Positions 19,677 through 28,600 of a stretch of 64,000 nt of DNA are shown here, piece by piece. The translations under genes and the position numbers were made by a program. Each line of letters starts with the position of its first letter. Within the stretch, counting starts at the first letter, position 1. The notes below the pieces were generated by a model. The model was not told where the DNA came from. It did no database searches and saw only the letters and a program-made list of their open reading frames with translations. The stretch lies in assembly GCA_020633295.1 (NCBI GenBank), contig JACKDW010000006.1, positions 124,001-188,000 of the forward strand, read 5' to 3'. Source of the DNA: Myxococcales bacterium (lineage in GTDB: Bacteria > Myxococcota_A > Polyangia > Nannocystales > Nannocystaceae).

Positions 19677-21664
19677 CCGGCTCGAGGCCGGCGCCCTTGC
19701 GGTCGAGCGCGACGACGACGGCCTCGCGCTCGCCGAGGATCGCCCGGATCCAGCGCGAGCAGCTGCCCTGTGGGCCATGCTCGACGAAGATGCGCACGCC
19801 GTCGGCGTAGGCGCGCTCGATCACGGCGCGGAAGTCGAGCGCGCGCGCGGCCTGACCGAGGATCGCCTCGGCGCACGCGTCCTCGCTGGGCGCGTAGGAG
19901 CCCGCGTGGGCGCCGGAGTACACGCGCAGCCCCGCGGGCGCGGGGTGGACGGGGCGCCGGTGCAGCGCGAGCCAGGCGTCGCGGATATCATCGAGTTCGG
20001 GGACGTGGACCGCGAGGTCGTAGCGCAGCCGGATCCAGCGCGCGCCTGGGAGCTGGGCGCGGACCCGGGCGCAGCCCTGCGGGTCCCCGGCGACGACGCA
20101 CTCGTGATCGTGGTGGATGATCGAGACGTGCACCCGCGGCACCTCGGCCACGCGCGCGGCGACCTCGGCGACGGGCGCGAGCACGGTCCACGTCTCCCAC
20201 GCGACCTCGCGCTCACCCCACGCGCGCGCGACCGCCTCGAGCGCGCCGCCGATCTCGCGGGTGAAGATGCCCGAGCGCCGGGCGTCGTCGACCATCGCGT
20301 CCTGGTCGCGCCAGACGCCGGCGGCGAACAGCGCGTTGCTCTCGCCGGACGAGTAGCCGATGAGCGCGCGCGGGCGCAGGCCCAGCCAGCGCAGCGTCAG
20401 CTCGGCGTGCAGCTGGCTGAGGTAGGACGAGCTCCAGAGCCGCTGGAGCGGCGCTGCTTCCTGGTCGTTAGACCACGTCTTCGAGAACGCGCGCGCGAGC
20501 GCGGGGCTGCGCGCGCGCAGCTCCGCGTCGAGCTCGGGGAGCGCCTGCACGAGCGCCGCGCCCATGCCGGGGTAGGCCGCGCCCGCGCCGGCGAACACGA
20601 ACGCGAGCTCGCCCGCGACGGGGCGTCGGTGGAGGAACACGCCCGGCCGGGCGACGCCCGGCCTCGACTCGAGGTGCGCGCGCGCGCGCTCCGACGACGC
20701 CGAGCTGGTCCGCGTCGCGGGCGAGCAGCGCGGCGCGGGCCGGGCCGTCGCCGCCCGCGCCCGTCGGCGAAGCTGGCGGGCGAGCGCCGCCGCGCTCGTG
20801 GCCGCGTAGCGATGCAGCGCGGGCGCCTCGCGAGGCCGCTCGACCGCGACCGCGGGCGCGCTGGCGCGGCCGCGGAGCCACACGCGACGCCGCCGCGACG
20901 GCCATGGATGTCCCTTTGGACCTGTCCCGGTGTCGCAGAGGGCGACGGCTGCCGCGAGCTCGCGCAGCTCGCCGGCGGCCCAGCAGCGACCGAAGCGCGC
21001 GCGCAGCCCGAACGCGTCCTGCGGATCCTCCGGATCGAGCGCCAGGTCGTCGTCGCGAGCCGCGGCGTGGACCTCGAGCACCGCGAGCACTGGCTCGTCG
21101 CCGCGCCGGGCGTCGTCGAGGCGGCGCAGCGCGAGCGCGACCGCGGCGTCGCCCGGTGGCTCCTGCGCGCGCGCGCGCCCGTGGTCGCCGCGAGCGCGGC
21201 GACGTGCACGTCCTGGCAGCTGAGGTCGACCGCGCAGACGAGCGCCGCGTCGAGCCTGCCGGAGTCCAGCGCGCGCGCGGCCAGCCTGAGCGCGATCCGC
21301 CCCGAGCGCTCGCCCGCGGAGACCGTCGGCTCCAGGCCGCCGAGGTCGAGCTGGTTGTTGATCCGGTTCGCGGGGATGTTGGGCATGGTCCCCAGGACAT
21401 CCGCGGCCGTGAGCGGGGCGCGAGCGCGTCGCGCGACGCGGCGAGCCAGCGCGCGCGCTCGTCGAGCGCCGCGGGCTCGCGCGACGCGTCGGTCGCCGCG
21501 AGGTCGCGCGCGCGGCTCGGCAGGCGCCAGCGCGCGCCGAAGCGGCAGACCTCGGGGTCAGGCTCCATCGCCATGTACACGCCGGTGCGCTCGCGCGGGA
21601 GCGCGGCGGCGCTGGTGCAGGCGGCGCGCGCGACGGTCAGCGCGAGCCGCTGCTGGGCGAGCGC
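19654..21664 (-). CDS. pfa3: PUFA synthase Pfa3, middle part: CLF and AT (frame-broken)
   Basis: This is the middle of the pfa3 gene. The chain-length-factor domain can be read across three frames: LTAADVLGTMPNIPANRINN near 21,370-21,425, then AVDLSCQDVHVAAL, then RDDDLALDPEDPQDAFGLR. It lacks the KS Cys, as CLFs do. The acyltransferase follows with FAGAGAAYPGMGAAL (about 20,580) and the nucleophile motif GYSSGESNALF (about 20,350). Shifts are required near 21,665, 21,418, 21,172, probably 20,770 and 20,690, and 19,675. All domain motifs survive, and the breaks fall in GC or CG runs, so consensus error is likely. If the breaks were real the PUFA synthase would be dead. Confidence 0.7.
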
Positions 21665-23213
21665 GCTCCAAGTCGCGCGGCGGGAAGCGCAGGCCGGCGA
21701 GCGCGAGCGCGTCGCGCTCGATGATCGGGGACGGCGGCGAGCCGTCGTCGTCAATCACGGCGCGCGCGAACGACTCGACGCCCGCGCACGAGCTCGCGAC
21801 GACGCCGAGGCCGACCAGCGCGAGGCGAACGGTCGACTCCGCGGCCGCGAGGCGCCGGCCGTCGACCGCGAGCGCCGGGTCGTCCTCGCTGACGATCAGG
21901 TGCGCGTTGTTGCCCCCGAAGCCGAAGGCCGAGACGCCGGCGACGCGAACCTGTCCTCTTGGACACTCCCACTCCTCGGCGCGCGTGAGCGCGCGCAGCG
22001 GGCCGCCCGCGAACGCGGGGTGGAGCGCCGCGCCGCCGTCGAGGTGCAGCGTCGCCGGCCGCCTGCGGTGACGCATGGCCTCGAGCACCTTGATCAAGCC
22101 GGCGACGCCGGCCGCGGTGATCAGGTGGCCCATGTTCGACTTGAGCGAGCCCATCGGGACATCACGGCAGCCGGCGAACACCGCCGCCGCGCTGCGCAGC
22201 TCCGCGAGGTCGCCGACTGCGGTGCCGGTCGCGTGGCACTCGAGCAGCGAGACGTCGGCGGGGCGCAGCCCCGCCCGCGCGTAGGCGGCCGTCAGCGCGC
22301 GTCGCTGGCCGTCCTCGCAGGGCGCGAGGAAGCCCCGCCCGCGCCCGTCGTTGGACAGGCCCACGCCGCGCAGGACCCCGTAGACGCGATCGCCGTCGCG
22401 GCGCGCGTCCGCGAGGCGCTTGAGCGCGACCATCCCCGCGCCCTCGGCGGGCAGCAGGCCGTCGGCCTCGGCGTGGAAGGGTCGACTGCGGCCGCTGCGG
22501 CTGAGCGCCTGGAGGGCGGCGAAGCCGACGTGCAGGAACAGATCGTCGGCGCGGTTGACCGCGCCCGCGAGCACGAGATCCGCGCGGCCGTCGTGCAGCT
22601 GATCGCAGGCGTACTTGATCGCGTACAGCGAGCTCGCGCAGGCGCAGTCGAGGGAGAACGCGCCCCCGGCGATGCCGAGCGCGCGCTCGAGCAGCCGCGC
22701 GGGCCCGGACGACATGAAGCGGTTGCGCGGATCCGCCGGCGCCGCGCCGGCGGGCTCGCCCAGCGCCGGGTCGAGCCAGCGCGACTCGGCGTAGCGGCTC
22801 ATCTCGGCTGTCGGAAAGCCCAGGTTACCCAGGACCGCGGTCACGCGCGGCCTGTCCGTCGCGCCGCGCCGGCGGTCGCCCGCGTCCTCGAGGGCCGCGC
22901 GCGCGCAGTGCAGGACCCAGTGAAACAGCGGGTCGAGCCCCGCGAGCGCGCGCGCCGGGACGGCGAAGCCCTCGGGGTCCCAGACGCGCTCGAAGCCGCG
23001 CACGTAGCCGCCGCGATCCGTCCACGCGCGATCCGAGGCGTCCTCGTCGTCGGCGGCGCAGCGCACGTCCTCGGGCGCGACGCGCCAGCGGCCCGGCGGG
23101 ACCGACGTGACGACGTCGCGCCCGTCCGCGACCAGCGTCCACAGCTCCTCGGGCGAGAGCGCGCCCGGGAACACGCAGGCGCGGCCGACGATCGCGACGG
23201 GGGGGAAGTCCAT
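21558..23213 (-). CDS. pfa3: PUFA synthase Pfa3, 5' part: ketosynthase
   Basis: This is the N-terminal ketosynthase of Pfa3. It starts MDFPPVAIVGRACVFPG, and carries the active-site Cys in SLDCACASSLYAIK, His in ECHATGTAVGD, and His in KSNMGHLITAAG, ending with VSAFGFGGNNAHL. It condenses malonyl extender units onto the ACP-bound chain, working with the CLF that follows in the same polypeptide. ATG 23213 fits the domain start; a GTG at 23243 is an alternative with little to separate them. pfa2 ends at 23250, so the genes are tightly linked. Coding in this frame is credible to about 21,665; the last roughly 35 codons before 21,558 are out of frame. E-C-P-R-G-Q-V-R (21,945-21,968) is encoded with unusually rare codons. 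Confidence 0.85.
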   Translation of the reverse strand: MDFPPVAIVGRACVFPGALSPEELWTLVADGRDVVTSVPPGRWRVAPEDVRCAADDEDASDRAWTDRGGYVRGFERVWDPEGFAVPARALAGLDPLFHWVLHCARAALEDAGDRRRGATDRPRVTAVLGNLGFPTAEMSRYAESRWLDPALGEPAGAAPADPRNRFMSSGPARLLERALGIAGGAFSLDCACASSLYAIKYACDQLHDGRADLVLAGAVNRADDLFLHVGFAALQALSRSGRSRPFHAEADGLLPAEGAGMVALKRLADARRDGDRVYGVLRGVGLSNDGRGRGFLAPCEDGQRRALTAAYARAGLRPADVSLLECHATGTAVGDLAELRSAAAVFAGCRDVPMGSLKSNMGHLITAAGVAGLIKVLEAMRHRRRPATLHLDGGAALHPAFAGGPLRALTRAEEWECPRGQVRVAGVSAFGFGGNNAHLIVSEDDPALAVDGRRLAAAESTVRLALVGLGVVASSCAGVESFARAVIDDDGSPPSPIIERDALALAGLRFPPRDLERARPAAARADRRARRLHQRRRAPARAHRRVHGDGA

Positions 23214-23249
23214 GGGCTCGCCTCGGGCGCTCGTATCGTCCACGGCGAC

Positions 23250-24890
23250 CTACCCGGGACGAATCGTCGGCATGTCGGGTCGCGAGACCAGCTCGGCGCC
23301 GCGCCACTCGCTGAGGCACGCGCCGCTCTCGTCGAGGAAGTACAGATCGGCGAGCGCTCGCGAGGCGCTCGTCTCTCGACAGCGCGCGACGCAGCGGATC
23401 GGGCCGTCGTGCGGCGGCCGGTCGGAGAAGGTGAGCGCGTCGACGCCCATCGGCAGGGTCGCGCGGCCGAGCTGCGCGCGCGCCCACAGCACCGCGAGCT
23501 GCAGGCCGCCGTCGTGCGCGGCGACGTCCGTCTGCCAGCGATCCCAGGCCCAGCCCGCCTGATGCACGCCGCGCAGCCAGCCGGCGATGCCCTCCTCGCC
23601 CACGCCCTCGAGCGCCTCGATGACCTGGAAGTCGTCGCCGTGGAACAGCACGTCGCCGTAGAGCTCGGCGCGCGGCTTGTCCCAGGCGCGCAGGCGCGGC
23701 TGCGGGGCCTCACGCGACGCGACGTCGGCGGCCTCGGCCATCGCCGCCTGGGCCCGGTAGTGGAGCTTGCCGCCCTCCCCCACCAGCTCGAGGCCGACGG
23801 TCAGCCCGTCGCCGTTTCGCAGCTGCCGGGCGCGCAGCGTGAAGCGATCGCCGCCCGCGTCGAAGTTGTTCAGCTTGACGCCCGAGAGCACCTGCACGCG
23901 CTCGAGCGCGCGCAGGCGCAGGTCGGGGCGGAACGCGCGGGCGATCCGCGAGAACCACTCGATCACCAAGACGACCGGCACCACCGCCGTCCCGGCGATC
24001 GCGTGATCGGCCAGGTAGCCGTGGCTGCTGCGGCCGATGTGCACCTCGAGCTCGAGGATCCGGTCCGCGGTGCCCTTGCTCAGCAGCGCCTCGGGGCGCG
24101 GCTCGCCGCCGAGCACGAGCTCCACGCGCCCCTGTCCCGGAGTGCAGCTGTCGCGCAGCTCGTCGACGAACATGCGCGCGCCCACGGGCAGCGGGATCAT
24201 CGGCACGCCGAGGCGCTCGAAGTGCGCGCGCAGCTCGGGGCTGACCATCCCGCCCTCCCACGGACCCCAGTCGAGCGCCTTGACGAGCGTCCGCCCGGCG
24301 CGGGTTCGGGCGACGCACTGCGCGAGCTTGTTGAGGACCTCGTTGGCCATCGCGTACGCGCTCTGCCCGTTGTTGCCGCAGCGCGCCGAGACCGAGGAGA
24401 ACAGGCACAGCACGCGCAGCGGATCCTCCGGCGTGAGCGCGGCGAGCAGCGCCCGGAGCCCGGTGATCTTGGTGTCGAACACGCGGTCGAAGGCCGCGTC
24501 GTCGAGCGCCGCGATCGGCTTGTCCGCGATCACGCCGGCCCCGTGCACGAGCGCGGCGATCGGCCCCCACTCCGCGCGCACCTGGTCCAGGGCGCGCGTG
24601 AGCGACGGGCCGTCCGTGACGTCGACCGCGACGTAGCGGGCCTCGGCGCCCGCGCCCGTGATCGCCGACAGCGTCGCGCGGATCTCCCGGCTCGCGCGCA
24701 CGCTGCGGAGCCGCGCGGCGATCTCCGCCGGGCGCGGCGTCTCGCCGGCGGCGCGGCGCTCCTCGATCAGCGCGCGCTTGAGCGCGGCGTCGTCCTCGAG
24801 CCCGCGGCAGCACGCCGGCTCGGCGCGAGCGCGGTGCGCCCCAGCAGCACGAAGCGCGCGCCGCTGGCCTCGGCCCACGCGCGGACGCAC
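23250..24890 (-). CDS. pfa2: PUFA synthase Pfa2, 3' part: ketoreductase and dehydratase
   Basis: This is the C-terminal part of Pfa2. The catalytic half of the ketoreductase is intact: ALVHGAGVIADK, then FSSVSARCGNNGQSAYAMAN with the Ser and Tyr (about 24,340-24,410). It reduces the beta-keto group with NADPH. A PKS-type double-hotdog DH follows, with the His in DHAIAGTAVVP (about 23,985-24,012) and the second-half HDGGLQLAVLW. The KR N-terminal (Rossmann) half lies upstream in another frame: VVLVSGGARGVTAACVRAW ends near 24,850, with a shift near 24,830. It is therefore not a separate gene. The stop at 23,250-23,252 lies 37 bp before the pfa3 ATG. Confidence 0.85.
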   Translation of the reverse strand: MRPRVGRGQRRALRAAGAHRARAEPACCRGLEDDAALKRALIEERRAAGETPRPAEIAARLRSVRASREIRATLSAITGAGAEARYVAVDVTDGPSLTRALDQVRAEWGPIAALVHGAGVIADKPIAALDDAAFDRVFDTKITGLRALLAALTPEDPLRVLCLFSSVSARCGNNGQSAYAMANEVLNKLAQCVARTRAGRTLVKALDWGPWEGGMVSPELRAHFERLGVPMIPLPVGARMFVDELRDSCTPGQGRVELVLGGEPRPEALLSKGTADRILELEVHIGRSSHGYLADHAIAGTAVVPVVLVIEWFSRIARAFRPDLRLRALERVQVLSGVKLNNFDAGGDRFTLRARQLRNGDGLTVGLELVGEGGKLHYRAQAAMAEAADVASREAPQPRLRAWDKPRAELYGDVLFHGDDFQVIEALEGVGEEGIAGWLRGVHQAGWAWDRWQTDVAAHDGGLQLAVLWARAQLGRATLPMGVDALTFSDRPPHDGPIRCVARCRETSASRALADLYFLDESGACLSEWRGAELVSRPDMPTIRPG

Positions 24891-25630
24891 GCGGCCGTCA
24901 CCCCGCGCGCGCCGCCGGAGACGAGCACGACGTCGCCATGACCGATACGTCCTGTCCCAACAGACACCTCCTCCGCGAACGCGCGCACGGTCCAGCGCGC
25001 GCCGTCGGCCGCGAGCGCGACCTCGAGCCCGCGCCGCCGAGCAGCAGCTCGTCGGCGAGCTGCTCGCCCAGCGCCCGCGCGTCGCGCCCGGCCCGCGCGA
25101 GGTCGATCGCCTTCACGCTCGCCGTCGGCCACTCCTGCTTCGCGGTCTTGACCAGCGCGGGCAGGCCGAGAGCAGCGCGCGCGCGTCAGCCCCGATCCCG
25201 GAACGCGCCGCCGGTGTCCTGCACGGTCACCAGCAGCCCGCCGCGCCGCGCCATGCTGGCCGCGACCGCGCGCGCGACGTGGAAGGCCTCGCGGTTGACC
25301 GCCACCGCCGCGTCATCGTCGTCGTCCGCGAAGTCCCGCAGGCCGCCGAGGAACACGACCGCGCGCGTCGGCCGGGACATCTCCGGTGACGCGCGCGCAC
25401 CCTCGGCGCGCGAGCGCGTCGACGAGCGCGATCGCGACGCCGCCCCGTCGGGCGTGATGACCACGCCCTCGGGCGTGAACAGCCCGGCTGCGCGAGGCCG
25501 ATGGCGGGCGCGGGCACCAGCTCGAGGGCGAAGCGCCCGAGCTGGGCGCCCGGATCGTGACCTCGATCGCCGGCGTCGCGGGCACCTCGGCCGCGTCCGC
25601 GCGCGCCGCTGTACCACCTGACCCTTCAGG
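24861..25630 (-). repeat. Tandem duplication in pfa2, indel-rich copy 2
   Basis: This segment repeats 25,815-26,600 (end of ACP, linker, start of KR) at near identity but is about 18 nt shorter over some 770 nt. Most losses are single bases in C or G runs or in CG dinucleotide runs, so the linker can be read only by changing frame. Farther from the KR side (25,640-25,800) the similarity to the ACP falls apart into many small gaps. The pattern is that of an unpolished long read joined at a contig end. A real duplication with decay of one copy is the alternative. Confidence 0.8.
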
Positions 25631-28600
25631 CATCAGCGAGCGCATGTACTCCACGATCTCCCCAGCGTCGCCAGCGAGCCCCGCGTCCACCGCACGGGCA
25701 CGCCCTGCACCGCCGCGATCCAACCGCTGATCGGTCGTCCCAGCCGCCTCAGTCCATCGACAGCTCAGATCTCGACGCGTCTTCCGCCACCACCGCTCCA
25801 CAGCACACGCGAAGCCGCTGGCCTCGGCCCACGCGCGGACGCACGCGGCCGTCACCCCGCGCGCGCCGCCGGAGACGAGCACGACGTCGCCACGACCGAT
25901 ACGTCCTGTCCCAACAGACACCTCCTCCGCGAACGCGCGCACGGTCCGGCGCGCGCCGTCGGCCGCGAGCGCGACCTCGAGCTCCGCGCCGCCGAGCAGC
26001 AGCTCGTCGGCGAGCTGCTCGCCCAGCGCCCGCGCGTCGCGCCCGGCCCGCGCGAGGTCGATCGCCTTCACGCTCGCCGTCGGCCACTCCTGCTTCGCGG
26101 TCTTGACCAGCGCGGGCAGGCCCGAGAGCAGCGCGCGCGCGCGCGTCAGCCCCCCCCCGATCCCGAACGCGCCGCCGGTGTCCTGCACGGTCACCAGCAG
26201 CCCGCCGCGCCGCGCCATGCTGGCCGCGACCGCGCGCGCGACGTGGAAGGCCTCGCGGTTGACCGCCACCGCCGCGTCATCGTCGTCGTCCGCGAGCTCC
26301 CGCAGGCCGCCGAGGAACACGACCGCGCGCGCGTCGGCCGGGACGTCTCGGGTGACGCGCGCGCGCACCCCTCGGCGCGCGAGCGCGTCGACGAGCGCGA
26401 TCGCGACGCCGCCCCCGTCGGGCGTGATGACCACGCCCTCGGGCGTGAACAGCCCCGGCTGCGCGAGGCCGATGGCGGGCGCGGGCACCAGCTCGAGGGC
26501 GAAGCGCCCGAGCTGGGGCGCCCGGATCGTGACCTCGATCGCCGGCGTCGCGGGCACCTCGGCCGCGTCCGCGCGCGCCGCTGTACCACCTGACCCTTCA
26601 GGCATCAGCGAGCGCATGTAGTCCACGATCTCCCCCAGCGTCGCCAGCGAGCCCATGTGGTTCGCGTCCACCGGCGGCAGCCCCGGCGCACGCTCCTGCA
26701 CCGCCGCCAGGATCTCCACTCGCTTGATCGAGTCGATCCCAAGCTCCGCCTCCATGTCCATCGACAGCTCCAGCATCTCCGACGGGTACCCCGTCTTCTC
26801 CGCCACCACCTCCAGCATCACCGCCTGCAGATCCACGCCCGGCGCGGCCGCGGCGAGGACCGCCGGCGCGCTCGATGTCACGCGCTCGGGCGCAGCACGC
26901 TCGACGGCGGGAGTCGGGTCAACATGGGCAGGATCGAGAGACGGCGCCGGCGCTGCGCGCGTCGGCGTGGGGACGCGCGAGGACGGCTCGACCGCGACCG
27001 CGCGCGTCGGCTGTGGCGCGGCCAGCTGCACGAGCGGCGCCGGGCTCAGCTGCACGGGCGCCGCGCCTGCCAGGGCCGCGAGCCCGCCCAGGCCGGCCTC
27101 GGCGGCGCGCAGATAGGCGGCGTGGGACTGCGCCATCGACTCCTGGAACACCGCGTGGGCCCGCGCGGTCTGCTCCTGCGCCTCGCGCCAGGCCGCGAGC
27201 CAGGCGTCCGAGCTCGCCATCCTCGCGCTCGACGTGCTCGGCACGTCCGTCGTGCTCGACATGCTCGCCGCGCTCGTCGGTGCCCGCGCGGGCGCCGGCG
27301 CGATCCAAGATGATGCCGCGGGCGCGGGCGCCGACGTGACCGTGCGCGGCGCGTGGTCCGGAGTCGGCGCAGCTGCGACGATCGCCGTGGGCGCCGCGGC
27401 GCGCTCCGTCGACGCGCGCGCGGATCGATCGCGCGTCGGTCTCGGCGGGTTCGGGGGCGGGAGCGCGGCCGCCCCACCTGGCGGAGGGTACAGCTTGCCG
27501 TGATTGGTCCCCGAGATCGGGACCGCGAGCCGGGGCTTGCGGCGCGCGGCCGGATCGCGCGGCTCACGGTAGCCGCGCCACAGCGCCCCGAGCTCGAGCG
27601 CGAGACCGCCGGCCGACAGCCGCGCGAGCGCCCGGCACAGCGACTCGAGGCCGTCTACGCCCTTGCGGTCGAGCGCGACCGCGAGGTGCGACCGCGAGCC
27701 GAGGATTCGCCCGACGAGGCCCGTGAGCGTCGAGCCGGGGCCGACCTCGACGAACGTGTCGACGCCCGCGTCGGCCATCGCCGTGACCATCTCGACGAAG
27801 CGCACGGGCGCCGCGATCTGCCCGCTGAGCCGCGCGCGGATGTCCGCAGCGCCCGGCGCGTAGGGCCGCGAGGTCTCGCCGGAGTAGACCGGGATCGTGG
27901 CTGTCTGAACGGGAAGGTCCGAGAGGAAGCGCGCGAACGGGACGGTGCTCGGCGCGACGACCGGGCTGTGAAACGCCGCCGCGACCGGCAGCCGGGTGAA
28001 CCGCAGGCCGCGCCCCGCGAGCGCCCGCTCGGCCCGCTCCACGTCGATCGTCGCGCCGCTGATCACGACCTGCTCCGGCGCGTTGTGATTGGCGAGCACG
28101 ACGTCGTGGCCGTCGACGGCCGCGCGCACGGACTCGACGTCGGCGCTCACCGCCGTCATCGCGCCGGCGTCGCCGCCGACCTCCTCCATGAGCTCGCCGC
28201 GGCGTCGAGCCGCGCGCAGGAAGTCGTCCTCGCGCAGCGCCCCGGCGGCGCGCAGCGCCGTCAGCTCGCCGAAGCTGTGGCCGGCGACCGCCTGCGGCGA
28301 GACGCCGAGCCGACGCAGCACGGCGAGCAGCGCGAGGCTCGTGCAGCCGATCGCGGGCTGGGCCCAGCGCGTCGCCTGCAGGCGCGCCTGATCAGCCGCG
28401 CGCGCGTCGTCGGAGAAGCGCGGGGGCGGGAACACGACCTGATCGACGCGCGCGCCCGGCTCGCTCGCGAAGCTCAGGCTCGCCGCGCGGTCCCACACCG
28501 CGCGCGCGTCGTCGTCGTTCATCGCCAGCTCGGCGCCCATGCCGACGTACTGGCTACCTTGCCCGGGGAACAGGAAGCCGACCGCGCGGGCCGTCGGCGC

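Noticed and set aside
20900..20945. Real programmed frameshift sites in pfa3
   Set aside because: No slippery heptamer with a downstream structure was seen; the breaks are too many and lie in simple GC runs.
14684..24941. Very long plus-strand open frames opposite pfa2 and pfa3
   Set aside because: They translate to Arg/Ala/Gly/Val/Glu-biased strings without domains, and lie antisense to recognisable PKS domains; GC-rich codon bias keeps such frames open.
25640..25812. Second functional ACP domain in pfa2
   Set aside because: Resemblance to the ACP is clear, but the reading frame is destroyed by many small gaps and the DSIKR serine motif is lost.
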